64,000 bases of DNA, taken from the NCBI GenBank assembly GCA_033439685.1, contig JAUEDM010000006.1, forward strand, positions 1,922,001-1,986,000. Direction: 5' to 3'. Of this stretch, positions 43,810 through 55,942 are shown piece by piece (position 1 is the first letter of the stretch; every line of letters starts with the position of its first letter). The stretch comes from Apodospora peruviana (Eukaryota > Ascomycota > Sordariomycetes > Sordariales > Lasiosphaeriaceae). Made by a program: the position numbers and the translations under genes. The notes beneath the pieces were generated by a model. It was given only the letters and a program-made list of their open reading frames with translations, searched no databases and was not told where the DNA came from.

Positions 43810-46652
43810 TCTGGTCAGCTCAGGTCTAGAACCCGTATCAAGCGTACAGAGGCGAGACGTGGGTGCCGATGTTCAGGCCGCGCAGAGCTGTGCGGTAGAA
43901 GTAGTGGCAGTCTTGAAGACAGTAAGGCGGCATTCCACTGGAAATACTGAGGCAGTCTTCTCTTCGAAAATCAAATGGGGTGAGTAGGATGACACAAGAA
44001 GGGAAGTAGGCCAACGATCGGCCCTCGGCCGAGAGCATTAGTGATATAAGGGGGATGGGATGGCCATGCAAGAGGATATGAGTGGGAGTGGAGCTCTATG
44101 AGACGGCACCGAGCAAAGCCGGGAAGTATCCAGGGCAAAGGAAAGGAGAGGTATCTGTAGTGCCCTGTGGAACGGGCAGTGGGGACCTCAGACTAGCACG
44201 ACACACGTCCCAGTGATGGAGACAAGGCATGTGGCATGTATAGGCTCAGATAGTAGAGGATTGGAGCAGCATGGAGGGAGCATGAACGATTGGATGTGGT
44301 CCCCGAGAGTGGATTTGAGAACTTTCTCCGCAGGCCCGAACTCTCAATATGGATGCAGCGTGTGCGGTAATCTGCCGAGACATTTGAGGTTCTGGGTAAA
44401 GAAGACAGAGAAGTGCAACGTACCGAGCCCAGGAAACACCTCACCCGCAATCTGGCCGACTCACGGGAGTGCTGACTGGCGTAACACGCCGCCGCCGTCT
44501 TCTTCTTCTTTGCTGGCTTCGAGAAGATGGTCAGGCAGCCGGTAAGTCGCAACTGAAGTGGCGCAGGTAGAGGCAGACGGGAGCGTTGATCGACTGTGGT
44601 TTAACTTTCGGGCTAGAGATAGTAAGGCAGTTAGTTGTATTACCCCAAACTTCGGCTTCGGGTTTCAGTTGTTAGTGACTCGTAGCGTACAGGGTCATCC
44701 GCTGTCAACCTGGTCAGGTGTTCGAGATCATGGGGAGAGGTGACGAGGTGAGCCTGGCGTCGGGTCCCAAGGAGAGGAGTTCAGGCCGTCAGATAGGCCC
44801 GCGTCACCGGGTCGAAGGGTCGAGGGGTTGAGGGGTCGGCGCCACGGAAATGGAAGTGCCAAATGACGCTTGAACTGGGGCGTGGGAGACAGCTCCCCAA
44901 CCCCGGTTTGGCTGTGCCCTCTAAGGCTCGTATTCTAGACTTACAGCGAAATAGGTTGCAGAGCCAGGCGTTCGAGACAAAGAACAAACACCGTCTCTCC
45001 GAACGGCTGGTCTCGACGTAAGCGGGTGACCTTTTGAGAAAGGCAATGGATATCTCGGACAAGAGGAATGCGCTGTGGTTGAAGTTGCCCTGTCCCACTT
45101 CACGAGCCAAATACTACCTGCCCGGGGATGCGTGGGAAGGGTCAAACTCCACTAACGTTAAGCACAATCAGGGCCTTGTATCTTGTCATTTGGTGGAGTT
45201 GCGGGGGTGGGGATACCTGGGCACGCCGGGGAACGCCTGCCAAGCTTCGATCAAGTATCTCAGCTGCTTGTACTTCAGGTACGTATTCTGTATGGATATT
45301 TTCTGCGTCCGCGGAGGTCTGGACCGTCCCGTAATCGGCGGGCTGGTTGGTAGGCGGCAGTGACTGATGAGATGCGCCGAAGGCCAAGAAAAGAAGCGAC
45401 GACTGGACTGATACTATGAAGCTGTCCTGGAAGATGGTATGGGATGTTGGAGGCAGGCGGGACCTGAGCTGAGATGATAGAAGTGGAGACATACATATGC
45501 CCATATGGTTACGTGCTTGCATTGGCAATGGCACCTCCCGTTCTGCATGTGAAAGAGAAGGCTTCAACTGCACTGAGCGCGGCCGAACGGATCTGCAGCC
45601 GTCCATCAAGTATCACTTTCGGAACCCTCTTCCAGTTCACTCAACTGCGCCCTATCTCGATTGTGCCTAGTTCGGTTATGCCGTTGATAATATCAGGAGA
45701 GAATCTCCTGGTCTGATCACCCATTCGCTTGCTCCCGATAATCATCAGTCAATGAATGGACTTATACTTCCGAAGTCGCATCCCTTTTCGTATGTGGATG
45801 CTGATGCGCTTGTCATGAACAATAGGTACCCCGTACATTGAACGGCTCGGATCAAAGGATGGGAGTGGGGTTGAATGGAACTCGGAACAGTTGGGGTACC
45901 AAGAGCCATTTAAACCAATCAAAGAGCCCTGGTTTTCTCCAGGTTTGCCAAGTTCCAAGCCACGAAATTGCACTGATGGAGTTCATCTGAACGCATCCGT
46001 CTATTCGGGGATGAATACCGGTGGCTGATGAGCAGACGCTTGGAACCGGCCCCGCCCGGACTGGTCCCACTCCGTTCTTGGCTGCCGAAATCGGTCCGGG
46101 GGCTCCGGTCCCCGGTTGGATCGGAATTTATAAATGCTAGCCAAACCGGGATATCGCTTTGTTGACTGAGACCGCCAACTATCATGGACACTCGTTCAAA
46201 TGTGATACTGTAAGTAACGCTATGGGACCCATATGGCTCTCTTTCTTCTTCTCGGTACTGCGCCGGCGGGAAATATTCCTGGGTTAGGATTATGGATGCT
46301 TCAAGATCATACTATGCTTCGATATAGAAGCACACGAAGGTAGTTGAGGGATGATGCCAAACAGACGAGGCTCAAAAAGATAAAAATTAAGCCAGAGAAA
46401 AAGAAAGAAGAAAAAGAGAGAGAGAGAGAAGCAGTTCGTGAGTGACAGCCATAAGAATCTAGATCATGACCCCACTTTGGACATGCACCCCGAATTCAGA
46501 GCCAAAGGAATCGGAGCATCAAGGTACGGACCGGCAATTGCAAAGTCTGGGGAGGTGGAACCACCAGCTTACCTCAACCTCCACTTCTCCAAGACAACGA
46601 AACCGACCCTATCATTGAAGCAACCACCATATCCATCACATCTCAAAAAGTC
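43810..46652. other. Gene-free region: carnitine acetyltransferase promoter and leader of the 2EXR gene
   Basis: About 2.8 kb with no supported coding frame. A purine-rich tract with (GA) repeats lies at about 46376-46434, shortly before the 2EXR gene. Minus-strand frames around 45142-45609 and 44781-45145 lack recognisable domains. Confidence 0.5.
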
Positions 46653-46797
46653 ATGTTCGAAACGTGGTATACTCGCCACGAGGAAACAGTAAACTTCTGG
46701 CTCGAATTCCGTGTTATCAGCGACGGGTTCGAAGACCAACCAGCCCATAATAACGCATCCACTGCCAACGACAACAAGCTCGATAACAGCAGCAATC

Positions 46798-46863
<66 letters not shown>

Positions 46864-47843
46864 GCAACAGCAACAGGAACAGCAACAATGTCTTCCACCT
46901 CTTCCCCTTTCTGCCCGCCGAGCTCCGTCTCGCAATCTGGTCTCACCTCATCCGCCCGCGCATAATCCTCGCAGCATGCCTCTCCTCGCGTGCCAGCACC
47001 CAGCCATCCAAAGCACACCAGCTCTCCCAGCGGCCCAGACGCCCATATACTCCTGTACTGCTCCATGTGTGCGCCGAATCCCGCGCCCTAGCCCTCCGGC
47101 ACTACGAGCCGACCTTTTCTTGGAAATTACCACATCGGCTGCGCTCATCATCGTCTCACGCTCCCGCTCCTTCCTCATTACCCCCTTTTCCCAATTCTCA
47201 CCAACAACAACAACCTAACCGAGACCACCAGGACGAGGCAGCCGATGATGATCAACAAACTCAACAACAGGAACCGACAACCACAACAACAACGGTAACC
47301 CACCCCGCAAAAGTCTGGTTCAATTTCGAGCTGGACACCCTTTTCCTCATAGGCGAACTCGAGCCTTTTACTCCCGACGGCTTTTCCGCCCCAATGGTCT
47401 ACTTCCTCCGGCGCGAGGACACGGCGCGCGTGCGTCATGTGGCCTGCGCCTTTGAGGAGCTGCACCTGGGCATCTACGACAGCGAGCTGATCTTTGGGAG
47501 CCTTTTTCACATCGTCGACCGTTTTCTCTCCGCCACTACCACATCATTTGATAGAGATGCAAAGCAGCCACAACCATTGCTGATCGTCACGACCACCGAG
47601 CGTGATGATGATGTCCTCTTGAGACCCAGGGTTGGCCACCACAACGTTATTCACCATCCTAATGATGACGACGTTCAGCGGCCGTCGCCGTTCACGGACA
47701 ATGTCATACAGAAGCTATGGTTAGCCTGGGTTCTCGGTTCCTGGGGGTCGAGCAGCTCAACGAGTCCCTTGGCCAACGCGAAGTTCGTCGTTATTCGCGA
47801 ACACGAGTTGGCCAGTTTTGTTGCGGATTTAAAGTCACCATGA
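46653..47843 (+). CDS. 2EXR-like protein with a poly-asparagine run
   Basis: A single exon encodes 396 residues from the ATG at 46653. A run of 21 Asn codons (all AAC, 46800-46862) follows a short N-terminus, then Ser/Asn/Arg. Directly after it the segment FHLFPFLPAELRLAIWSHLI matches the opening of the fungal 2EXR domain, with VLLHVCAESRALALRHYEP and a VWFNFELDTLFL block further on. 2EXR proteins are a large family in filamentous ascomycetes with F-box-like openings and no established biochemical role. A second low-complexity stretch, rich in Gln and Thr, separates the two halves of the domain (about 165-220). The C-terminal part is helical, with DNVIQKLWLAWVLGSW. The function is unknown. 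Confidence 0.85.
46800..46862 (+). repeat. (AAC)21 trinucleotide repeat inside a coding region
   Basis: Twenty-one perfect AAC codons read as asparagine in the 2EXR-like protein. Copy-number change would keep the reading frame. Confidence 0.95.
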
Positions 47844-50800
47844 CAGCAACGATGACACCAGCAACAAACAATGGTGATGATGATTATAACGACTTGATGA
47901 TATGATATGACAGAGGGTTCTTTGATGTACCTACCTAGCGAACCTTTTTGTATTCTTGCCGAGGCCGGTAGGCGGCCAATGCATACCTCGGGATATATGT
48001 GAATATCCATACCTACGCAGTGTAATAATGAGCACAAGGCCACAAATACTTGCTTCATTTGTTCGTAAGGGAAAGGGTAGTCATGACTCGTCCCGCTCTG
48101 CTTGCTGTTTCATCTAGACCCTACGACCTACGAATCTAGGTTACTAATTTTACAAATTCGAAAAAGCACCTCTCCTGTACTCGCACGTACTAGAACCAGA
48201 AATCCTCAACAGTATTAGGTCGGTCCTCGTTGGGTGTAAAGACCATTGCACATCTCTTAAAAACCATTGATGAGCGGCAAAAAACAGACATATCGAAAAC
48301 CCTCCATTGCCCTTGCCCATGCCTGGTTGCCCTTCGTGTTTTGCTATGCCAGTTTCTGATTCGACTGAAACAAGAAATTACAAAAATAAACTGTTATACA
48401 ATGCCACGACCGCCCGCTGTGATGCCGATGAAAAATATAATACCTCCCAGTCGTAAAATGATCCAGGCCTTCTTTATTTTTGGTACCAATCCCAGGCATA
48501 AACCTTGCCTGGGAACGGCCCCGGCCGTTTTTTATCTCGTTATTTGCCGAGATGGCGCCATTAGACGGCCCGGCCCGTGTGTCGATCAAGATGAAAGGTC
48601 GATCCACTAATCCCGTGGGCAGCGGTAAAGATGTTTCTCTTTTCTTCTTCTTACATGCTTCCCCAGGAATCAAATCTCGCCCAGGCCCTGGGGCAAGCAT
48701 TACAAGGCTATTAAACTGGCCTTAGAAGTCTGGCGGGGGAGGGTTGGGGGTAGGTGGGCTAGGCCGGGGTGGGGGGTTCGGCTTGCGCTGCTGCTCGACG
48801 CATGAGTGGTCTGGGTAGTTCATGCGAGCCATGCTGGTCGAAATATGTTTGTCAACCGTCTGCCACCCTTGCAATGTGATCTGTTGTTTTACGTACTTTG
48901 GGGGGTAAGGAGGCTGAATTCTGAGAGCGGTTGGTTCTCGGCGGCAGCTGAGGCAAGGAAAACGCTGCCTAGTGTCTTGAAGGCCGTAGGTGTACTTGTC
49001 TGATATGTGACGAGGCTCTGGTTTGGCTTGAATGCGAACAGATGGTTCTCTGAGTATCTCAGAGAAGGCAAAGATGTTTGGAACCAAGGCATCCGGGCAA
49101 CTGTCTCCTCTTTAAGGACAATGTGGCCGCGTTCACTCTGGGCCCCCTCCCTCCCCCCACCCACGGCCGGTTCGGAAGAGGTCTGAGCAAACATACTCGC
49201 TCAGAGAGGTAAGAAGCTATTTCTAACCCCAGCTGACGTGCTTTCGCAGTGAGACGATGCCTCGTCCCTACGGGAAAGCTTGCCGTAAATTTGCACGTGG
49301 TATGTCCTCCTCTGTGACGGTTTGATCGCCCACTTTGATGGTGGGCAGACCGGCCGGTGGGTGTGCGGCTTTGGAGAGGTTGCTGCCTCTGGGGTCGCTC
49401 GCTGATGGGGGATATAGAGGCCGGCGACGCACGGATAAACCAGCAATCTGATGATTGCGGAACCTCTATGGCCCTCACTTATTATGAAGCTCTAACTGAC
49501 ACCTTGATCAGCTAGACAGGGATGCAAACCCTGCTGCCAGCTCAGGTGACGGCCTGCGGGAACGTAGGAACGTTGGGGGGGAGGCATCCTATATCAGAAA
49601 GCATAGAATCGTCTTAAGCCCAGACTTAAGGTCACGCCTAGCGCTTTGTCTATGTCATTGGGATGCACGAGAGGTGCATAGAGCTGCATTTCAGAGCTGC
49701 AGATTGCGCCTGTGTGCTCGTGTTCGAGGGTGTTCTGTGGACTGTGCCAAGCTTGACGGCTGCAGAGGCAGCCTGCGGATCCTTGGTCGTCGTCGCCAGG
49801 CACACAGAAGCCAGAATGTTATATCAAAGGGAGACACGGGGACGGGTGGGAGCGAGTGAATAGAGAGTTCTGCTCAGGTACGTGAGTACCTTTCGGTCTG
49901 TGATTCCGCCTACCTCCTCCACTTTCACCCCTTCCATCATTTCGACCACTGGTATAGGCCCGCTGTGGGAGGTTACCATGCGGGTCCTCGACCTTTGGCT
50001 CTGGATGGATGAGAGTGGCCTGGGAAACTTGCCAGACTTTAGCCTAGACGAGACAAACACGGAGCAATGAAGGTTACCATGGAATAGCTGTCCACGTGCT
50101 GTGAAAAAATAGTAATACCGGGCTGGAGTGACCCTTCCTCAAGTGCGATGAGAGGAAGTTGACCGCAGACCACTCGGCCGGAACGATTATCAAGGCCGGC
50201 TGGACCAGACACTTGGCTCACGACTCGCGAGTTTTTGCTTGCCCAGTTGCTTCGCCATGGCTGGGCGCCCAGGGCCACGTATGAACTTAAAGTTCCCCTT
50301 TGCCCCATTTCTCCTCCGTAGTGGACCTCGAATTCTTCGGGTCAGGAACAGCGCAAGATCCGTTCGTCTCGTCTCTGCGGTGGGATGTGTACGGAGTGAA
50401 TGTTCATGACAGACGGGACGGCGGCCGTGTTTGTTGTTGTGAGGGCCTTCGGTACCACAGAATGACGCCTGCCCCCACACAACATGCCCGCCGGCGATGT
50501 TTCACAGTCAGTCTGTGGGAGCCACGTGTGACGCGTTGTGCGGGAGGTGGGCCAGGGAAATCGATATTGGAAGGGCTTTTCTTTTTCCTGTTGGTGCCCC
50601 TCTGCGCTCGCTCCATCATTCGCTTCCTCTTGTCAAACCTGTTCAGACACAAAACCGCTCGCTCAACATGCCTTGGACTCTTTGACGTTGTGGTGGGCGC
50701 TTTATCTCTCTGGAACATGGGCTCCTGGCTTGGTGATTGGGAGATGGGATGACGCGGAGAAGCAGTCAGATCTCGAAAAGGTTCGGTCCTTTCCATCTTT

Positions 50801-52158
50801 TTTCCTTTCGTTCGAACTTTTGGAAAACGGCCTGTCATCTGAAGAATAAAAAGGTCAAAGCTCCTGCAGTAAGGAAAAGAAAAAAAAGTGCTGGAAGGGA
50901 GGGAATGGGCCGGAAGTAACCTCCCCTCCGGCGGGACGCTAGAGCCTTCCGGGTAACGAACCGCGACGGCACACTGCACCTCGAGCTCTCTACCGGTCTG
51001 AGCGCTTGTTTCTAGAAGGATTCCCTGGAGACTTTTTGATCCCCCTTCTGCGGGCTCGTCTCAAGATCGGATCTGTAACCTGCATCCACACCCGTTGAGT
51101 GGACCGGCAGGTTTGCGCACAAACAATCGGGAACGCCACGCCGAGGAATGGGAAGGTTGAAAGGGTTGAGAGGGTTGGCAAGATGACTGAGGCAATTTGC
51201 GGGAGGAAGGAGAAAAAGAATCGGCACGCATGAGGGAGTCGGTCGGTTCTGTTTGCCCTTGCAGCAGCTACAACACACACCGTTCCTTCCAGGTTGCAAC
51301 CCTCAACAAGCTTTTGAGGCGGTTTATACTCCGTGCTTTACTGTATAGATGGCAATCACGACGGTACACTATGGGAGATGACGGAATACGGATTACAGTG
51401 CAGAGTACGGAGTACACCCGTACCACAGTAGTACCTTCCGCGATGTGCCTCCAGGCATGATGGCGTGCAGCTCACAGCAGCGTTAGGCAGGGGCTTCCCG
51501 GCTGGTGGGCACATGGCTACCCCAACTCTCCAACACAACGTCGTCTGCCCTGCCTGCCTGCTTTGGCCAGGTCAACGCCTCTGATAGGTCAATGCTCATT
51601 CCCCCTTCTTCCCGCCCCCCGATCTCCGGGACACAAGAGCCTTGCGATACTAACAAAAAGTCAAAAAACCGCTCCAACACGATCCCCCGCCCTTAAACCG
51701 TAAGATCCACAAGACCGACGCAGGCGACGATACCCCGCGCCGTTGCTCGCTGGCACATGCTAACATGCTACTGCCGTCATGATCCAAGCGTGACCGAACT
51801 GGATGCGGGCTGAGTGGTGCAAAGCTGCCGAAGCTGCCCAGGTGGAGTTTTTGGGGACAAACAAAGGACGATGAATGGACAACTAGGCGAGAGCACAGCG
51901 TCCGGATGCGAGAGCTAATGCCTGAAACCAACCAAGAGACTCCTCGGTCACGAGCTCAAAAAGCACCGAGGATGGAACCCGGAATTCCCTGGCAAGAAGT
52001 CTGCCCTTTAAGTAAGACGGGAGCCGCGGCGGCTCTCTCACAAGCGGTGATGTCTTACCAGACTCACTTCACAACCGCTCTCGCTTCCCTTTCAATTTCT
52101 AGCAGCGAAATCACACCTGCCCGTTGAAAAAGCAGCCGAAATATATAATCCGGGCGAA
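47844..52158. other. Large gene-free region between the 2EXR and SET-domain genes
   Basis: About 4.3 kb without a recognised gene. A minus-strand frame at 48722-49087 ends in a Pro-rich tail and is the only one that caught attention; it has no domain. Two TACGGANTAC decamers lie at 51387 and 51406. Several C/T-rich and A-rich tracts (for example 50570-50600 and 50870-50890) suggest promoter-type sequence. Confidence 0.45.
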
Positions 52159-53201
52159 ATGGCTCCAATTACACCTCACTGGGTGCGTCCTTCGCACCTC
52201 GATGTGCAGGAGGTCATCATCAACGAGGCCGAGTTCACCACAAAGAGCATCGCCAAGGTGTCCCTACCACCTTTTGCCTTGTTCGCGAAAATGAGCCTTC
52301 CGCCGTGCACCGAGGCCGACGAGCCGACTTATGCCACTGTTCAGATGGGCAAGGACCGGCATCTGAATCTAAACAGTGATTTGCTCTATATCAACCATTC
52401 GTGCGAGCCGTCTCTTGTCAGTCACCATTCTACTACCAGCATCAGGGGAAGAATGAAAAGAGCCTTTATAAGAGGACCAGAAAAACCAACCGCGTGAGGA
52501 GAGACCCAAGAAGATGAAATTAACATTGTACGCAACAAAACTTCTCGTTTTCTAGATTTTCGACACCACAAACCTGGATATTCTTGTCGGTCCGAAAGGG
52601 CTCAAAGAAGGCGAAGAACTGACTGTCCGTTCATCCATCCATCCATCTCCGTGAAATTTTTATCGCATATCTCAAATTCTAACATATGTGATATATATTT
52701 TCTTTTGGCAAAACGAAACAGTTCTTCTACCCTTCAACCGAATACTCCATGGCCCAGCCGTTTGACTGCCTCTGCGGAACTCCCACCTGTCGTGGCCGCA
52801 TTAGCGGAGCCCGGGACATGACCGATGCCCAACTCGAGGGCGTCTGGCTCAACGGACACATTCGCGAGCTGCGTGAGGAGCAGAAGCGCACTGCCGCCAG
52901 TGGGGTGAAACCCAACGGCATGCACAAGGGAACGTCTGAGAATGGCGCTGTCACTGCTGTTGCTGCTGCTGCTTCTACTCCAAGCCCGGCAAAGAGCCTC
53001 GCAACGACCAACGATGAAACCGCCTTGGCACTGCAAGACGCCGTGCTACAGGCCGAAAAGATGGTCGAGGCGGCCCGCCACGCTCTGCTCTCGTATGTCC
53101 AGCAGATTGACAATGCGGGAACTGGCGGCCAGCGTCGCGGTCCGACGTCACGGGAACTGAGCGGTGAGATGGGCGGCGATACGACCAGCATTGCGGTTTG
53201 A
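52159..53201 (+). CDS. Small SET-domain protein with post-SET cysteine motif
   Basis: Three exons, 52159-52416, 52556-52624 and 52722-53201, give 268 residues. Introns are 139 and 97 nt and phase 0; the second uses a less common donor, GTCCGT. The SET core has LLYINHSCEPS (about 76-86), GLKEGEELTFFYPSTEY after splicing, and a post-SET motif CLCGTPTCRG with three cysteines. The classical N-terminal GxG-type segment is not obvious. The C-terminal ~100 residues are Ala/Ser/Thr-rich, then helical. SET proteins transfer methyl groups from S-adenosylmethionine to lysines of histones or other proteins. This short form belongs to a fungal group without a well-known substrate; activity is uncertain because the cofactor-binding start is weak. 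Confidence 0.88.
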
Positions 53202-53670
53202 AGTTGTGGTTGGCGGGGAGATAAGGGGGTAGAATAGGGGAAACCCAAGACCGAGGACGGAAATTCACTTCGAAGTTGAGACCTTTTAGGTTATTATTTG
53301 ATCTTTTGATTACATCAAAAGGTGGTTAGCTAACTACCTTAGCTATATATGAGCAGAGTTTTCTGGGTGGTCATTCAACATGACCCCAAACGTATCCAAT
53401 ACTAGGTACATGGGTATTTTCGAGGACCATGTTCACAGCGCCTTCTGCTCGTCGTGAAATACCCAAGACTCCTTGACCATAAACACCATTTTGTGTCCGC
53501 CGTATGCCATGCTCCGTGACCCGCCTCGCCAAGCTGAAATGAAACAAAACAATAATACTACACACTTGTACATTATAAGGGCGGATGAGTGTGGTTGAGC
53601 TTGCCCCAAAAATCCAGGTAAAAATAACCCCCCGAACACTTACTCAGTCTTGCGGGAGTGGACACTCACT
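53202..53670. other. Spacer between convergent genes
   Basis: No gene was seen. If the neighbouring minus-strand gene used the GTGGGT donor near 53680, a further exon could lie here, but no clear acceptor and conserved continuation were found. Confidence 0.5.
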
Positions 53671-54762
53671 TCACCCACCTTTCCTCGCAAATGCCGGGCA
53701 AGGCGGCGCATTCTCACCACCCTTCATCCCGCCCAGCAGCCAGTCCGTGAGCCCTACGACCTTGGCTCCGACGCCCTTCTCCCACTGTCCGCTCTCCTGG
53801 ACATGCTCAATCGTGTGACTTAATATCCTCCCCTCTCGATCAAAATCAAAGATAAACAACCCCGTGAACTCCTTGCTCGATCCCACCGCCTGCGCCATCC
53901 CAACCGGTGCTTTCTGCGGCTCCGTCTTTTCCGTTGCCATCCTCGTGGCTATCTCGGTACCTTTTTGTTGTTGTCCCACAGCTACCTCCTTTTTATCATT
54001 ACTACTACTGCTGCTGCTGCTGCCATTATACATAAACGGCAGCCCCCAATTTCTTCCTTTGCCAATGGTCCGCCACCGCACAATCAGCTGCTCGCCGTAC
54101 GCGCCCTGCCGCCTCGGGGCCGAGTAGACGGCAGGCTGCTTGACCATGCGCTCGGACAAGATCTCGAGCTTGACGTTGCCCACAATCGGGACACGGTTCC
54201 ACGCGATCGGACTGGACCAGAGCGCCGCGATGTAGGCGACGCGGCCGGTTACGGTCGGTAGGTGCGGATGTGTCGAAGGGAAGAGGTGGAGCGAGATGTT
54301 GGGGCTGAGGACTTCTTGCGGTAAAGGGGTCTGGAGGAGGGTGGGGAGATGTTCTTGGAGGATGCGCAGGGCTTGTGATGATGATTAAGTGTTAGTTGTG
54401 GTTTGTTGTTGAATAGCTGAGAGGGGATTCGGACACGCACTCTTTCCTAGCTTCACCTTGCGGTCGTCGGGCGGCTTGTCAGGATCTGTTCCGAGCTCGT
54501 TGTTGCGCCGACTTGCCCGCGGGAAATTGGCACTGAACCAGACCTGGGGCAGAGGAGCAGCTCCGCCGCGCATCAGGTCCGCATGCTGGAGTGTTGTTAT
54601 GCTCTTTGCGGGAACTGGACTTGGAGGCAATAAGGAGGAGGAGTTCTGTGGTGGTGATGGTCGAGCATGGGGCTGAATAGTTTGCCACTGGCATCGCTCA
54701 ACTGTTCTTCGAACTACAGGGCCAGGATGATAACATCGCAGTATCCTTGTCGGTGTAGACAT
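53671..54762 (-). CDS. Conserved-looking protein of unknown function
   Basis: Two exons on the minus strand, 54762-54441 and 54371-53671 (69-nt intron, phase 1), give 340 residues. The first ~60 residues are Arg/Pro/Ser-rich and may be a mitochondrial presequence. The middle (about 105-200) alternates helices and strands: TLRILQEHLPTLLQT, LSPNISLHLFPSTHPHLP, TGRVAYIAALWSSPIAW and VGNVKLEILSERM. A low-complexity Ser run follows, then EFTGLFIFDFDREGRILSHTIEHV and LTDWLLGG. This order resembles an NTF2-like/SnoaL-type cone fold, which is a guess from strand pattern alone. I do not recognise the family. It converges on the SET gene and diverges from YPT1. Confidence 0.75.
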
Positions 54763-55942
54763 GGTATATATCGTTCCGACCGAGTCGGAGACGTCTTAGA
54801 GTTGGACCAATCTGACGAAGCGTTCGAGTCCGTCAATCCCTAGACTGCATTGGAGTAAGAGAAAACAAAATTATCATGGCTTTGCTTTTTGGGTTTAGCT
54901 ACGGGATGATGTCAGTGCCGTTTTTCAAAATTCGGCGGGAGACACTGCGGCGGATTGGCCCGATGTTCTGTGCTTCGGTTTTCAAGCTCTGGGCAGTACA
55001 GGGGCCTAGCGAGAAAGGTAATTGACAATGTGGGGGTATCCATTCAAGGTTCACAATCTTCATTATCCGCAATAAGGAATACATCCTGCTACGATATCAG
55101 GATATGTCTACCTATTAAATTACGGATAAAGGTAGGTAGGTATCTATGATCAGTATTTTGTATGTAGGTTTTCACATACATGGCAGTGAAGATTGTGAAA
55201 TGCCACCGAGACAGACAGGTACCGGGTGCTCATCTGTTCCTTCTGGCCCAGCTGACTTCGGTCTCTCTGGTCGATCAATCCGCAAAGCGCACGTGGATGC
55301 CTTTGAAGGTTCCTTCAGGTCCCCCAACTGGTTCAAGAAGGCGGCCGAAAACTAAGGTACCTTGCCTTAGGTATCCGTGCTTTCCGGGCCGATGGGGAGT
55401 TCGAACCCAGAGTCTGTATCTCGACGTTTCTTCTACAAGTACAGTCTCGCTTCTTTGTCAAGCAAGTCTACCGTGAGTTGGCTGGTTGTGACGCTTTCAA
55501 TCATTTGTAGTCTTCAAATTTGATGGAAACACCCCGTATCTACGGGTTATAGGTACCTCGGATGTGAAAGCGATCAACTTGGTACGTACAAGATAAGGTA
55601 GTCACGTGCAGGCCCGCCTGACAAGCTGCACTCGGTGAGACTGGGAGACAGGCGAAGAAGCCCCTCCGTCTGTGACTTGTCACTCCAGGTCAGCTGGACC
55701 CACCCGTCTGCCAGTCCCTTTGGCGCTCTGACGCCCTGACGCAGCCCTGCTTGCTTGAACTTGCCTCCAACCTAGTTCCAGTCTCGACGTGCACCTGCTG
55801 CCTCCCTCTGCCTTCTCCATCACCACATCGCCTTGGAAACTCGCCGTCCTTCGCCATAATACAAAAGCCCGTAGTCTCGCCATTATTCAACATCACAGTC
55901 GCATTCATCTAACCAGACCGTTACCTGGCCTCATCGCCCATT
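54763..55942. other. Divergent promoter region of YPT1 and the unknown minus-strand gene
   Basis: No coding frame was recognised in 1.2 kb. Several GGTACC-containing motifs occur (near 55216, 55352 and 55551), as do GGTAGGTA runs near 55130-55142. Confidence 0.5.

Noticed and set aside
46711..46965. Poly-Thr and poly-Cys frames over the AAC repeat
   Set aside because: They are other readings of the same trinucleotide repeat; the Asn frame continues into a recognised domain.
48722..49087. Minus-strand frame of 121 codons ending in a Pro-rich tail
   Set aside because: No domain or family match; the Pro-rich end comes from a G-rich tract, and no supporting splice structure was found.
53433..53670. 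Third exon for the unknown gene at 53671-54762
   Set aside because: A GTGGGT donor exists, but no acceptor with convincing continuation was found; the in-frame stop at 53671 is simpler.
55380..55430. Possible tRNA T-arm (GTTCGAAC) on the minus strand
   Set aside because: The stem around the loop does not pair well and no acceptor or anticodon stem fits.
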